From contig CAVXZW010000013.1 in the NCBI GenBank assembly GCA_963766445.1, positions 50,536 through 114,535 on the forward strand: 64,000 bases of DNA, given 5' to 3'. The DNA comes from JAICYJ01 sp963766445. GTDB taxonomy: Bacteria; Actinomycetota; Thermoleophilia; Gaiellales; JAICJC01. Each line of letters starts with the position of its first letter. Position 1 is the stretch's first letter. Below are positions 42,526 through 52,784 of the stretch, one piece after another. The notes beneath the pieces are model-generated. The model made no database searches and was not told where the DNA came from. It worked only from the letters and a program-made list of their open reading frames with translations. The translations under genes and the position numbers were made by a program.

Positions 42526-43353
42526 GTGAACCTGGTCTGGGGGTTCCTGGTCGTCGTGGCGGCCTCGGCCGTCTCGATCGGGGCGATGCTGTTCGTGCGC
42601 CGCAGTGCGCCGGAGGGCAGCTACTTCGCCGACGGGGATCGTGCATCTGGGGTGTTCGGGGTACTGGCGACGGGGTTCTCGGTGCTGCTCGGGTTCATCA
42701 TCTTCCTGGCCTTCACCAGCTACGACAACTCGCGGACCGGTGCGGAGGAGGAGGCACTGGTGGTCAGCCAGCAGGTCGAGACGGCGCAGTTCCTCCCGCA
42801 GCCTGCGTCGCAGCAGTTGACCGGGCAGCTGGTCTGCTACGCCCGCTACGTGGTCTACAACGCGTGGCCGCAGATGGAGGCAGGCACACTGGGCGACAGC
42901 ATCAATCCCTGGGCGGCCTCGATGTTCCGCACGCTGAAGACCGTGCAGCCGCAGAGCAACGCCGAGCAGGCCGCGTACTCCAAATGGCTGGACCAGACCT
43001 CCGACCGCGAGGCGGCTCGCAGCGACCGCATCCACGGCGCGGTGGGCGTGATCCCGACGCCGCTCTGGATCGTGCTGTTCATCATCTCCGGCGTGATCTT
43101 CGTGTACATGCTGTTCTTTGCCGACAGCGGCGAAGGGCCATTCACGCAGGCCATGCTGATGGGATCGGTGACATCGGTGATCGTGCTGATGCTGCTCCTG
43201 CTGCACTTCCTCGACTCGCCGTTCAACACGGGCGTGGGCGGGCTGAAACCGGTGGCCATGCAGCGAACGCTGCGGATCATGGATCAGGAGCTGAAGCTTG
43301 TCGGCCCCGTGCCGATCCCCTGCGACGCCCACGGGAACGCCCAGGCGAGCTGA
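42526..43353 (+). CDS. DUF4239-family membrane protein (bestrophin-like)
   Basis: 275 residues, GTG start. Two N-terminal helices (WGFLVVVAASAVSIGAMLFV and FGVLATGFSVLLGFIIFLAF), a cytosolic helical middle domain (TGAEEEALVVSQQVETAQFL) and two C-terminal helices (TPLWIVLFIISGVIFVYMLF, TSVIVLMLLLLHFLDSPF). This is the architecture and motif pattern of DUF4239 proteins, which resemble bestrophin channels. An ion-channel role is only inferred. Its stop is 1 bp away from that of the convergent LanC-like gene. Confidence 0.75.
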   Translation: MNLVWGFLVVVAASAVSIGAMLFVRRSAPEGSYFADGDRASGVFGVLATGFSVLLGFIIFLAFTSYDNSRTGAEEEALVVSQQVETAQFLPQPASQQLTGQLVCYARYVVYNAWPQMEAGTLGDSINPWAASMFRTLKTVQPQSNAEQAAYSKWLDQTSDREAARSDRIHGAVGVIPTPLWIVLFIISGVIFVYMLFFADSGEGPFTQAMLMGSVTSVIVLMLLLLHFLDSPFNTGVGGLKPVAMQRTLRIMDQELKLVGPVPIPCDAHGNAQAS

Positions 43354-43354
43354 G

Positions 43355-44590
43355 CTACCAGCACCCGATGTCGATCCCGATCCGCGCGTCGGGATCGATG
43401 CAGCTGCGGAGGTACAGCGCGGCGCCGGGGTCGCCGGTCCACAGCGAGTGCCAGCCGTGCCGGTACCGCTCCCGTCCGGCCTCTACCTGCTCGATGCAGT
43501 GCATGGCGAACCGGCGCGCCCTGTCCAGCCACAGCTGATCGCCCGTGCGCCAGTGCAAGGCCAGGAACGCCAGGCCGTTACCCGCGGTACCGTGGCAGAG
43601 GCCGGGCCCCTTGCGCAGCGGGCCGGCCTGCCACGTCAGCTCGCCGCCGGCGACGAGCAGCCGGGTGTACGTCGCATCGTGTGGGGCGATGCCGGCCAGC
43701 GTCGCCACTTGCCCGGGCGCGCCGTGGCACCACTGGGTGCGGATCGGGCGGACACGGCCCGGGCTGCCGTCCAGCGACTCGCCTGCCAGCGGCTGCCAGT
43801 TGGCGAGGTCGCCGTCGATCACCGCGGTCGCCGTGGACGTGCGCACCGCCTCGCGCTCCAGTTCAGCCGTCCGCTCCGGCCCCAGCAGCTGCGGCCGCCC
43901 CGCCAGGGCGGCGACGTTGCCCGCGAACCCGTGCGCCGGGCTGATGTACTGCGCGACGGTGCCGTAGAGCAGCTGCGTCCAGATCCGGTAGCCCAGGCGC
44001 TCGTCCACGACGAAGCCGCTCCAGACGTCCTCCGCCAGCCGGTTCCAGAGATCCTCCCAGCGCGGGTCGCCGGTGCGGTCGAGCATCTCCGACGCGACCA
44101 GCAGCGATCCGGGCGCGCCCCACATCACCTCGACGGTGGGGTTCCCGATGTTCTGCTCGAGCACCTCAAGGAGCAGGTCGCGGCGGACGGGATCGGGCGA
44201 CAGGCGCTCCGCGACGGCCAGGATGCCCGACCGGCCCATCCACAGACCGGGTGCCGCCTCGCCCTTCTCTGGCTCGAAGTCGGGCTCGTCCAGGAACCGC
44301 CGGTCGAGCCCGTCGGCGACCTCCGCAAAGTCGCGCTGCGATCCCAGCTCGTGAAGCGCCCAGATCACTCCGGCGGCGCCCAGGTAGAGCCCGCTCAGCG
44401 CGCGGCCCTCGTCGCCGTCTACGTCACGCTCGTGGATCGGCCACAGCACCTGCGCATCGAATGCCTGCTCGGCCTCGTCCACGATCGCTGCGATCGCGGC
44501 GGCGGCCCGGCCTTCGTCCCACGGCTCCGTGGTCAGGGGCTCGTGGCTGGCGGCGTCGAACAGCGTGGCGATACCGGCAGAATCGGACAC
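43355..44590 (-). CDS. LanC-like protein (lanthionine synthetase C fold)
   Basis: 411 residues from a GTG. It has the (alpha/alpha)6 toroid repeats with GxxG turns: LYLGAAGVIWALHELG, LWMGRSGILAVAERL, VMWGAPGSLLVASEML, PAHGFAGNVAALAG, QWCHGAPGQVATLAG and GLCHGTAGNGLAFLAL. The Cys of WCHG and the Cys-His of LCHG are the zinc ligands of LanC and LanCL proteins. No LanB/LanM dehydratase, precursor peptide or lanthipeptide exporter was found nearby, so it is more probably a free-standing LanCL-type protein than part of a lanthipeptide cluster. Convergent with the DUF4239 gene. Confidence 0.85.
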   Translation of the reverse strand: MSDSAGIATLFDAASHEPLTTEPWDEGRAAAAIAAIVDEAEQAFDAQVLWPIHERDVDGDEGRALSGLYLGAAGVIWALHELGSQRDFAEVADGLDRRFLDEPDFEPEKGEAAPGLWMGRSGILAVAERLSPDPVRRDLLLEVLEQNIGNPTVEVMWGAPGSLLVASEMLDRTGDPRWEDLWNRLAEDVWSGFVVDERLGYRIWTQLLYGTVAQYISPAHGFAGNVAALAGRPQLLGPERTAELEREAVRTSTATAVIDGDLANWQPLAGESLDGSPGRVRPIRTQWCHGAPGQVATLAGIAPHDATYTRLLVAGGELTWQAGPLRKGPGLCHGTAGNGLAFLALHWRTGDQLWLDRARRFAMHCIEQVEAGRERYRHGWHSLWTGDPGAALYLRSCIDPDARIGIDIGCW

Positions 44591-44706
44591 CAGACCGAGA
44601 CTATCGGATGCCGTGCCCGCTACTCCACCATTGCGCGGATCTCGACGGTGTCTCGTGATACCGGCAGTTCCAGGCCGGTCCGCGACTTCGAGACGAACCT
44701 CAGTCG

Positions 44707-44982
44707 CTACCTGCCGGTTTTTTCGCGATGGGGGCAGCCCTCCCAGCAGCACGGCCGGCGCTGGCCCCGCGACAGCTGTGAGCGAGTCCGCTCGAGCCGC
44801 CGCTCGCGGGTTTGCGGCTGCTTTGCTGACGTGATCAGGCAGATCCACTCGTTACGCGCCAACGGCGTGATATCCATCCAGGTCGCGCGCGCCTTGGCGT
44901 CGCGGGCCAGGGTTTCGCGCAGATCAGCCGGAATCGTCTCATGCACCGTACCGGCAGGCAGCGGTGGCGCAGCGGTGTCCAT
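44707..44982 (-). CDS. YdeI/OmpD-associated family protein (short form)
   Basis: 91 residues matching the C-terminal part of YdeI/OmpD-associated proteins: HETIPADLRETLARDAKARA, TWMDITPLARNEWICLITSA, KQPQTRERRLERTRSQLSRG and the ending RRPCCWEGCPHRE. Family pattern is P-x-D-L...L...A...F/W...P...R-x-E-x-I...A-K-x-x-T-R-x-x-R. Only the second half of larger relatives is present, but short forms are common. Biochemical role not known; the group is loosely linked with resistance to peptides. Confidence 0.75.
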   Translation of the reverse strand: MDTAAPPLPAGTVHETIPADLRETLARDAKARATWMDITPLARNEWICLITSAKQPQTRERRLERTRSQLSRGQRRPCCWEGCPHREKTGR

Positions 44983-45051
44983 CTACCCATTCTAGGGGTG
45001 CCGGCGATGGCACCGTATCCCGCACCCGGTCACCGCCGGCCAGGAGTTTGC

Positions 45052-46083
45052 CTAGCTGGGCTCTCCGGCCGTCGCGTCCGCTCCCGCCGTCCCCGGCTCA
45101 TCCTCCTTCTCGAGGTCGCTCAGCGACCGCTTCTGCTTGGCCTCCTTGCGGCTTTCCTGGATCATGCCCTTGGTGGTCGACCAGCCGAACGTGGTGATCA
45201 TCATGATCAGGCCGAAGGTGATGTTCCAGGCCATCGAGATCAGCTGCTGTGACAGCGAGTAGGCGGTGACGGTGCTGGCCGGTGCGACGTCGCGCAGGGC
45301 CACCGACGCCAGCGCCTGCTGGGTGCCGACCCCGCCCGGCGTGACCGCAAAGGTCGACGAGATCGAGTTGGCGGCGATGATCAGGAAGATGTTGCGGATC
45401 GTCACCGGGATGCCGAACGCGTACATGTACGTGGCGTTGACCCCCATGCGGGCGACGTACGAGGCCACCTGCAGCGACAGCACGCGGGTCACGTACAGCC
45501 TCGGCGTGCGCAGGATCACGGCACCCGCCTTCGCGTCGTCCCAGACCTCGCGGTAGCGCTTCCAGAGGAAGCGGGCGACCACGATCAGCAGGATCGCTGC
45601 AAGGACCAGGAACACCAGCTTGATGCCGCCGTCCTCCGTGATCTGGTGCTCGGCGGTCGATTCCGAGTCCGGCCGGGAGAGGAACAGGAAGACGTAGTTG
45701 AGCGTGCCGATCACGCCGAAGAACAGGTTCTGCACGACGCCGGCGGCCAGGATCCCGGCGAAGGCCGATCCCACGATGATCACCCGGAACATGCCGAAGT
45801 AGGCGAACGTCCCGGCCTGCGCCGGCAGGAACGAGTTGAGGGCGATGCCGCCGGAGTAGGCCGCGACCAGCTGCCGCGCCGGCGTCCGCTCGCGGCCGTA
45901 GGACTCGGCCAGGATGTTGCGCCAGGCGAGGCCGTTCAGCACGGTCTGGATCGTCTGCAGCGTGCAGCCCAGGATCAGGTACTTGATATCGATCGACCGG
46001 ATCTGGTCCCAGACCTCCTCGAACCAGCCGCCCAGGTCGCCGAGGATGTCCAGCTGGGCGATCAGAAGGAGGGTGCGCAGCAC
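45052..46083 (-). CDS. UPF0104/MprF-flippase-like membrane protein (intact paralogue)
   Basis: 343 residues with about eight transmembrane helices, clearly paralogous to the gene at 2607-3570: shared blocks are GLAWRNILAESYGRERTPAR, GIALNSFLPAQAGTFAYFGM, ARMGVNATYMYAFGIPVTIR and FAVTPGGVGTQQALASVALR. The C-terminus is charged (KEAKQKRSLSDLEKEDEPG). Being unbroken, it shows what the frameshifted paralogue should look like. The substrate is unknown; the family moves or controls lipid-linked molecules. Divergent from the GNAT gene at 46128. Confidence 0.87.
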   Translation of the reverse strand: MLRTLLLIAQLDILGDLGGWFEEVWDQIRSIDIKYLILGCTLQTIQTVLNGLAWRNILAESYGRERTPARQLVAAYSGGIALNSFLPAQAGTFAYFGMFRVIIVGSAFAGILAAGVVQNLFFGVIGTLNYVFLFLSRPDSESTAEHQITEDGGIKLVFLVLAAILLIVVARFLWKRYREVWDDAKAGAVILRTPRLYVTRVLSLQVASYVARMGVNATYMYAFGIPVTIRNIFLIIAANSISSTFAVTPGGVGTQQALASVALRDVAPASTVTAYSLSQQLISMAWNITFGLIMMITTFGWSTTKGMIQESRKEAKQKRSLSDLEKEDEPGTAGADATAGEPS

Positions 46084-46127
46084 GGCCAGAGCCTACCGCC
46101 CGAGTGGCGCCGATACGCTCCGGGCCG

Positions 46128-46637
46128 ATGAGCAGCGACCACACCTCCGCCCGGATCGAACCATGGGGCGACGGCGATCTGCCGTTGCTCGAGCGGCTGC
46201 TGGCCGATCCCGTGATGATGGCCCATCTGGGCGGCGCCGAGAGCCCTGAGCGGATCGCGAAGCGCCAGGCCGAGTACCGGCAGCCCGGCTCCCGGCAGTA
46301 CCGGATCGTCGATGCGGACACCGGCGAGGGCGCCGGCTGGGTCGGCTACTGGCATCGGGAGTGGCGGGGCAGCAAGGTGCTCGAGGTCGGTTGGTCGGTG
46401 GCACCGGAGTTCCAGGGCCGGGGTTTGGCCCGGGCCGGCGCCGCGCTGGTGATCGCACTCGCTCGAGCCGAGCGCGAGCCGCAGTTCATGCACGCCTACC
46501 CGTCGGTCGACAACGGGCCGTCGAACGCGATCTGCCGGAGTCTCGGCTTCCAGCTGGCCGGTGCCGTCGACCTCGAGTACCCCCCGGGAACCCCGATGCG
46601 CTGCAACGACTGGCGGCTCGACCTGGCCGCCGAGTGA
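46128..46637 (+). CDS. GNAT family N-acetyltransferase
   Basis: 169 residues. Acetyl-CoA-binding pattern: LEVGWSVAPEFQGRGLARAG (Q-x-x-G-R-G-L), then the C-terminal stretch AYPSVDNGPSNAICRSLGFQ LAGAVDLEYPPG. The opening (IEPWGDGDLPLLERLLADPV, MMAHLGGAESPERIAKRQAE) is that of RimJ/L-type enzymes acting on small amines or protein N-termini. Substrate unknown. ATG chosen at the first family-like Met. Start region shared with the divergent UPF0104 gene. Confidence 0.85.
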   Translation: MSSDHTSARIEPWGDGDLPLLERLLADPVMMAHLGGAESPERIAKRQAEYRQPGSRQYRIVDADTGEGAGWVGYWHREWRGSKVLEVGWSVAPEFQGRGLARAGAALVIALARAEREPQFMHAYPSVDNGPSNAICRSLGFQLAGAVDLEYPPGTPMRCNDWRLDLAAE

Positions 46638-46695
46638 ACTTCGCACCGGGGACAAAACTAGACTCAGTTCATAAATCCTGCTAGCCTGCTCGGTC

Positions 46696-47324
46696 ATGGG
46701 CGAGCTGGGGCTACGGGAGCGGAAGAAGCTGCGCACGCGCGAGGCGATCGCGACGGTGGCGCTCGACCTGTTCGCAGAGCGCGGCTACCAGCAGACGACT
46801 GTGGCCGAGATCGCGGAGGCGGCGGAGGTCTCCAAGGGTACGCTGTTTGCGTACTTCCCCTCCAAGGAGGAGATCGTGTTCGCCGACACCTCGCCGTTGC
46901 GCGACCAGCTCTGCCATGAGCTCCGCCACCGCAGCAACGGTCTGTCGGCGGTGGACACGCTGCGCGCCTTCGTGGCCGACCACATGATCACCCCCAGACC
47001 CGCGCGAGGCGCTTCGCGAGCGGCTGATCGCCGAGAACGAGCAGCTGCGCGTGCACTACCGCTCGCGCCTGGCCGAGGTCGAGGATGCGCTGGCCGAGGC
47101 GATCGCCGCCGATCTGGGCGAGCCGGCCGATGGGCCGCGCGCCGCGGTTCGCCGCCGCCGCAGCCCTGTCCGCGATCTCGATCGCGAAGGCTCAGGCCCG
47201 GAGCGTGCACGGGGCCACGGCCTCTCGCACGCAGGCGGTAGCGGTGCTCGACCAGGCAGCGGCGTTCCTCGAGGGCGGGCTGGCCGCGATCGGCGCCACC
47301 CCGGCCCGGCGGCGGACGGCCTGA
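46696..47324 (+). CDS. TetR-family regulator of the following MFS exporter (two frameshifts)
   Basis: About 209 residues after repair. The N-terminal HTH is canonical: LRERKKLRTREAIATVALDL, FAERGYQQTTVAEIAEAAEV, SKGTLFAYFPSKEEIVFAD. The ligand-binding part follows in other frames: PDPREALRERLIAENEQLRV, HYRSRLAEVEDALAEAIAAD and, after a second break, FAAAAALSAISIAKAQARSV with AVLDQAAAFLEGGLAAIGAT. Breaks are near 47000 and 47128. The stop overlaps the ATG of the MFS gene (TGATG). It should repress itself and the exporter until a drug-like ligand binds. Confidence 0.85.
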
Positions 47325-48758
47325 TGGAGGCCGCGCACGAGCATCGGCAGCACTACGGCATCACGTTCGCCACCCTGGCCGTGGCAGCGATCGTCTACGC
47401 GCTGCTGCAGTCGCTTGTGGCGCCCGCGCTGCCGGCCATCCAGGCCGACCTGAACGCCTCCGCCACCGGTGCCACCTGGATCCTCACCGCCTACCTGCTG
47501 AGCGCCTGCGTGGCCACCCCGATCGTGGGCCGGCTGGGCGACATGTTCGGGAAGAAGAAGATGCTGGTGATCACCCTGTGGGTGCTGGCGCTTGGCACGC
47601 TGCTGGCGGCGCTGTCGTCGACGATCGCGCTGATGACCGCGGCCCGCGTGATCCAGGGCATCGGCGGCGCCGTGTTCCCGCTGGCCTTCTCGATCATCCG
47701 GGACGAGTTCCCGCGCGAGCGGATCGCGCACGGCATCGCCATGATCTCGGCCCTGGTCGGGATCGGCGGCGGCCTCGGCATCGTGCTGTCCGGCCCGATC
47801 GTGCAGCACCTCAACTACCACTGGCTGTTCTGGCTGCCGCTGGCGGCGATCGTGCCCGTCGCGGTCATCACGATGGTGATGATCCCCGAGTCGCCGATCC
47901 GCACTCCGGGCAGGGTCGACTGGGCCGGGGGCGTGCTGCTCGCCGCCTGGCTGGTGGCGCTGCTGGTCGCGGTCAGCGAGGGGCCGAGCTGGGGCTGGAC
48001 GTCGGCGCTGACGCTGGGCCTGCTGGCGGCGTCGCGTGCTGGCCGTGGTGGTATGGGTGGCCGTCGAGTCGCGGATGGCCGAGCCGCTGGTGGACATGAC
48101 GATGCTGCGCGACCGGCCCGTGTGGGCGACGAACCTGTCGGCCACGCTGATCGGCTTTGGCATGTTCGCGTCGTTCGTGCTGATCCCGCAGTTCGTGGAG
48201 ATGCCGAAATCGACCGGCTACGGGTTTGGCGCCTCCGTCACCGAGGCGGGGATCTTCCTGCTGCCGGCGACGGTCGGCATGCTCCTGGTGGGCCCGGTGG
48301 CGGGCCGCATGTCGGTGACGGTGGGCTCGCGCGTGCCGCTCGCGCTGGGCGGCCTGCTGAGTGCCGTCGCCTGGGTGCAGCTGGCGCTGTTGCACAGCCA
48401 AAGCTGGCAGGTCTACACGGCCACCTTCGTGATGGGCCTGGGCATCGGCCTGGCCTTCGCCTCGATGGTGAACGTGATCGTGGAGTCGGTGCGGCCGGAT
48501 CAGACCGGTGTCGCGACGGGCATGAACGTGATCTTCCGGAACGTCGGCGGTGCGCTGGGCGGCCAGATCTCGGCGAGCATCCTGACCGCCAGCGTCGTCG
48601 CCGGAGCATTGCCCACGCAGGGCGCGTTCGTGGACGCGTTCTGGCTGTCGGCCGCGATGCTGCTGCTGGGCTTCGCAGCGGCGTTGCTGGTTCCGAAGCG
48701 CGGCGCCGCGCCCAGCGCCGTCCCCGCCGAGCAGGGACAGGTGCTGGACGCGGTCTGA
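47324..48758 (+). CDS. MFS multidrug exporter, DHA2 (EmrB/QacA) family (one frameshift)
   Basis: About 477 residues after repair, with 14 helices expected. Drug-antiporter motif A is GRLGDMFGKKKMLVITLWVL and motif C is LGIVLSGPIVQHLNYHWLFW, with VIQGIGGAVFPLAFSIIRDE between them. The frame shifts near 48035; the second half begins VVVWVAVESRMAEPLVDMTM and includes TGVATGMNVIFRNVGGALGG. A proton-driven exporter of cationic or amphipathic compounds. Coupled to the upstream TetR gene; convergent with the YCII gene. Confidence 0.88.
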
Positions 48759-48759
48759 C

Positions 48760-49066
48760 TCAGGCGCCGGCCGGACGACGCGCGTCCATCCGCAGCGTCC
48801 ACGCATCGACGCTGTCGACGACCAGGTGCGTGCCGCTCCATGGATCGCGTGCCAGCGTCTGGACGCACCTCGTCGGCCGACGCCGCCTCCGCGACGTGGA
48901 CGACGCGGTACTCGTCCCCGAGCGGTCCTCCCAGGACGATGAAGCCTGCGTCCACGAGACCGTCCATGAACGCGGCGTGCTCATCCCAGCCGGACTGCTG
49001 CTCGAGCGGCAACCTCCGGTCGTAGTCGGGCCCCGACCGGTGGATCACCACATGGAACGTGGCCAC
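48760..49066 (-). CDS. YCII-related domain protein (one frameshift)
   Basis: About 101 residues after repair: VATFHVVIHRSGPDYDRRLP, then DEHAAFMDGLVDAGFIVLGG PLGDEYRVVHVAEAASADEV, and one frame on TLARDPWSGTHLVVDSVDAW TLRMDAR. The H-x-x-F-M-x-x-L/V and late D-P-W pattern are those of YCII-like ferredoxin-fold proteins. The break is near 48868. GTG start directly behind the VOC gene stop (1-bp gap), so co-transcribed with it. Enzymatic role unknown. Confidence 0.75.
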
Positions 49067-49067
49067 G

Positions 49068-49436
49068 CTACATCTCGGGGGTGGGAGCGGCTTCGTCGTT
49101 CTGCCAGAGGCCGAACTCGTTGCCCTGCGGGTCGGTGCAGGTCGAGAACCAGCCCATCCCCGGCACCGGCATCGGATCGGCGGCCTGGCCGCCCAGCTCG
49201 CGCACGCGCGCCGCTCCGGCATTGATCTCGTCCACGCTGAAGTAGGCGCGGGTGCCACGCTTGCCCGGCTCCATGTTGGTGATCGCGGCGCCGGTCTGCT
49301 CGCCGATGCGGGTCATGTGGTACTCGAAGGGGCCGGGAAAGGCCTGGAACTCCCAGCCGAACAGCGATCCCCAGAACGCCTGGCCCGCGCCGGTGTCGTC
49401 AGCGGGGATCTCGAAGTGCACGATCTGTCCTGCCAT
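49068..49436 (-). CDS. VOC family protein
   Basis: 122 residues, single VOC unit of the Rv0577/YraH-like type: VHFEIPADDTGAGQAFWGSL, FGWEFQAFPGPFEYHMTRIG, RAYFSVDEINAGAARVRELG, PVPGMGWFSTCTDPQGNEFG LWQNDEAAP. The His and Glu of the fold's metal site are present. Likely a small-molecule-binding or detoxifying protein; in an operon with the YCII-like protein. Start fixed by a Shine-Dalgarno-like AGAAGGAG upstream. Confidence 0.83.
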   Translation of the reverse strand: MAGQIVHFEIPADDTGAGQAFWGSLFGWEFQAFPGPFEYHMTRIGEQTGAAITNMEPGKRGTRAYFSVDEINAGAARVRELGGQAADPMPVPGMGWFSTCTDPQGNEFGLWQNDEAAPTPEM

Positions 49437-49528
49437 CGGATGCTCCTTCTGCGAGGGGGTTGGTCTGGCCCCGGATGCTACCCCGTTCAGCGCGTCCGCA
49501 ACGGCTCGATCGGGGTAAGGTGCGGGCC

Positions 49529-50174
49529 ATGTCGAAGCTGCGCCTGACCATCTCGATGTCGCTCGACGGCTACGCGGCCGGCCCCGATCAGAGCGTCGAG
49601 AACCCGCTCGGCGTGGGCGGTATGCGCCTGCACGAGTGGGCCTTCGAGCTGGAGTCCTGGCGGGCGCCGCACGGCCTCGAGGGCGGCGAGGTGAACGAGA
49701 GCTCTGCGGTGGTCGAGGAGGGGCTGGCCAACGTGGGCGCGACCATCATGGGCCGCAACATGTTCGGCGGGCACCCGGGTGGATGGGATGCGGAAGCGCC
49801 CTGGAACGGCTGGTGGGGCGACGATCCGCCGTTTCACCACCCCGTGTTCGTGCTCACCCACCATGCCCGCGAGCCGCTGGTCTGCGAGGGCGGCACCACC
49901 TTCACATTCGTCACCGACGGGATCGCCTCGGCGCTCGAGCAGGCGCGGCAGGCGGCCGGCGGCAAGGACGTGTCGCTGGCCGGGCGGCGCGCAGGCCTGC
50001 CGGGAGTACCTGGCCGCCGGCCTGGTCGACGAGATGGTGATCAACCTGGCGCCGACGCTGCTGGGCGCGGGCGAGCGGCTGTTCGAAGGGCTGGGTGACG
50101 ACCTGCACGGCCTGGAGCCGCGGCGGAGCGTGGCCGCGCCGGCCGTCACCCATCTGTTCTTCGCGCGTTCCTAA
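49529..50174 (+). CDS. RibD C-terminal/dihydrofolate-reductase-like protein (one frameshift)
   Basis: About 215 residues after repair. DHFR-like fold of the YyaP/RibD-C type: LRLTISMSLDGYAAGPDQSV, NVGATIMGRNMFGGHPGGWD, PVFVLTHHAREPLVCEGGTT, FVTDGIASALEQARQAAGGK, and after a break near 49990 GAQACREYLAAGLVDEMVIN LAPTLLGAGERLFEGLG. NADPH-dependent reductase fold; actual substrate unknown. The window carries a second, shorter member at 53723. Convergent with the GST-like gene. Confidence 0.83.
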
Positions 50175-50178
50175 CCGT

Positions 50179-50868
50179 TCACGCGGGCGTCTTCACCGAC
50201 GCGATGTAGCCGCGCACGTCCGCGGCAGGCTCGGCATAGGCATCGCCCAGCTCCGACTCCATCGCCGCCATGTACTCGCGCGCCCAGTCCGGCAGCGCGT
50301 AGTCGATGGCGTCCAGGAACTCGAGCGTGGCCGCCAGCCGGATGTCGGCGATCACGGGATGCGCGCCGCCGATGAAGCGCTTGCCGTCCATGAAGAACTC
50401 GCGGTAGACCTCCAGCGGATGTCCCAGCGCGGCCTCCGCCGCCGCCTGCGCCTCCGCCTTGCTGGCCTCGTCGGCCTCCGACCAGCCCACCTCGCCCGGG
50501 TACTGCGGGAAGTGGAGCACCGGATAGGTGGCGCGCGCGACCAGGGGATAGAGCGTGCCGATCAGATAGAACATGGCGCTGTCGACCATCGCCCGCTGGG
50601 CCGGGTCGCTGGGGTAGAGCTGCTCCAGCCCGTGCTTGTTGCAGAGGTACTGCATGATCGCGCAGCTCTCCCACAGCGTTGTTCGCGGCAGGCCCTCCTC
50701 CTCGAGCATCGGGGTCAGCCGGGCCGGGTTCGCCTTGACAAACTCCGGCGACTGGGTCTGCCCCCACACGTCGACCTCTTCGAAGTCGAGCCCGGCCGCG
50801 CGCACGAAGATGCGCGCCGTGAGGTTGTTCACGCTGGGCTTGAGGATGTGAAGCTTGATCTCGGCCAT
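50179..50868 (-). CDS. Glutathione S-transferase-family protein
   Basis: 229 residues. N-terminal thioredoxin-like domain: IKLHILKPSVNNLTARIFVR, AAGLDFEEVDVWGQTQSPEF, NPARLTPMLEEEGLPRTTLW ESCAIMQYLC (cis-Pro in RLTPML and the E-S thiol-contact pair). All-helical C-terminal domain: FIGGAHPVIADIRLAATLEF. Actinobacteria usually lack glutathione, so the thiol may differ or the protein may have another role. It lies in the same orientation as, and 18 bp after, the VOC/PaaK/citrate-synthase-like genes, probably the end of that operon. Confidence 0.82.
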   Translation of the reverse strand: MAEIKLHILKPSVNNLTARIFVRAAGLDFEEVDVWGQTQSPEFVKANPARLTPMLEEEGLPRTTLWESCAIMQYLCNKHGLEQLYPSDPAQRAMVDSAMFYLIGTLYPLVARATYPVLHFPQYPGEVGWSEADEASKAEAQAAAEAALGHPLEVYREFFMDGKRFIGGAHPVIADIRLAATLEFLDAIDYALPDWAREYMAAMESELGDAYAEPAADVRGYIASVKTPA

Positions 50869-50886
50869 TGCTTCCTCCAGGGGTCG

Positions 50887-51468
50887 CTAGTACGGGTCCT
50901 TGGGTGACCGGTCGTCCGACAGCGACTCGCGCGACCGGGTGACGAGGATCTCGATCGCATCCGCCAGGTGCACCTCGCCGATGTTTCGGTCGCCGCGTTC
51001 GACGCGGATCTTGTGCGCTTCGAGCAGCACGTCGGCGTGAGCGTAACCGAACGGCGGCTGGAACCGATAGGACGCGAGCTCGATCAGCAGGCCCAGCGGA
51101 TCGGTGAAGTAGATGGAGTCCATGAATCCGCGGTCCTTGACGCCGCTGTGGCTGATGCCGCGCTCGTCCAACCGCTCGACCGCCTGGCTGAAGGTCGCGT
51201 GCGAGAGCGAGAACGCCACGTGGTGCACGCAGCCAGGATCCATCGGGGTGCGGGCCGGGTCGGCTGTGCGCTCCTCGTTGGTGAAGATCGTGATCAGGCG
51301 GCCGTCGCCCGGGTCGAAGTAGAGGTGGCTCTCGGCCGCGTTGTCGAGGTTCGGCTGCTCGAAGACGAACGGCATCCCCAGCACGCCCTCCCAGAAGTCG
51401 ATCGACGTCTGGCGGTCGGCGCCGGTGATGGTGATGTGATGAACGCCCTGGGTCTGAAGCTTCCGCAT
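50887..51468 (-). CDS. VOC family protein of a predicted acid-CoA/aromatic operon
   Basis: 193 residues with two VOC halves: VHHITITGADRQTSIDFWEG, VLGMPFVFEQPNLDNAAESH LYFDPGDGRLITIFTNEERT, then CVHHVAFSLSHATFSQAVER and FMDSIYFTDPLGLLIELASY. This is the ring-cleaving-dioxygenase-like branch (His-His-Glu metal site). A clear AGGAGAC ribosome-binding site precedes the ATG. It sits 8 bp after the PaaK-like ligase gene, which supports a role in breakdown of an aromatic or related acid. Confidence 0.82.
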   Translation of the reverse strand: MRKLQTQGVHHITITGADRQTSIDFWEGVLGMPFVFEQPNLDNAAESHLYFDPGDGRLITIFTNEERTADPARTPMDPGCVHHVAFSLSHATFSQAVERLDERGISHSGVKDRGFMDSIYFTDPLGLLIELASYRFQPPFGYAHADVLLEAHKIRVERGDRNIGEVHLADAIEILVTRSRESLSDDRSPKDPY

Positions 51469-51476
51469 TCCGTCTC

Positions 51477-52780
<1,304 letters not shown>

Positions 52781-52784
<4 letters not shown>

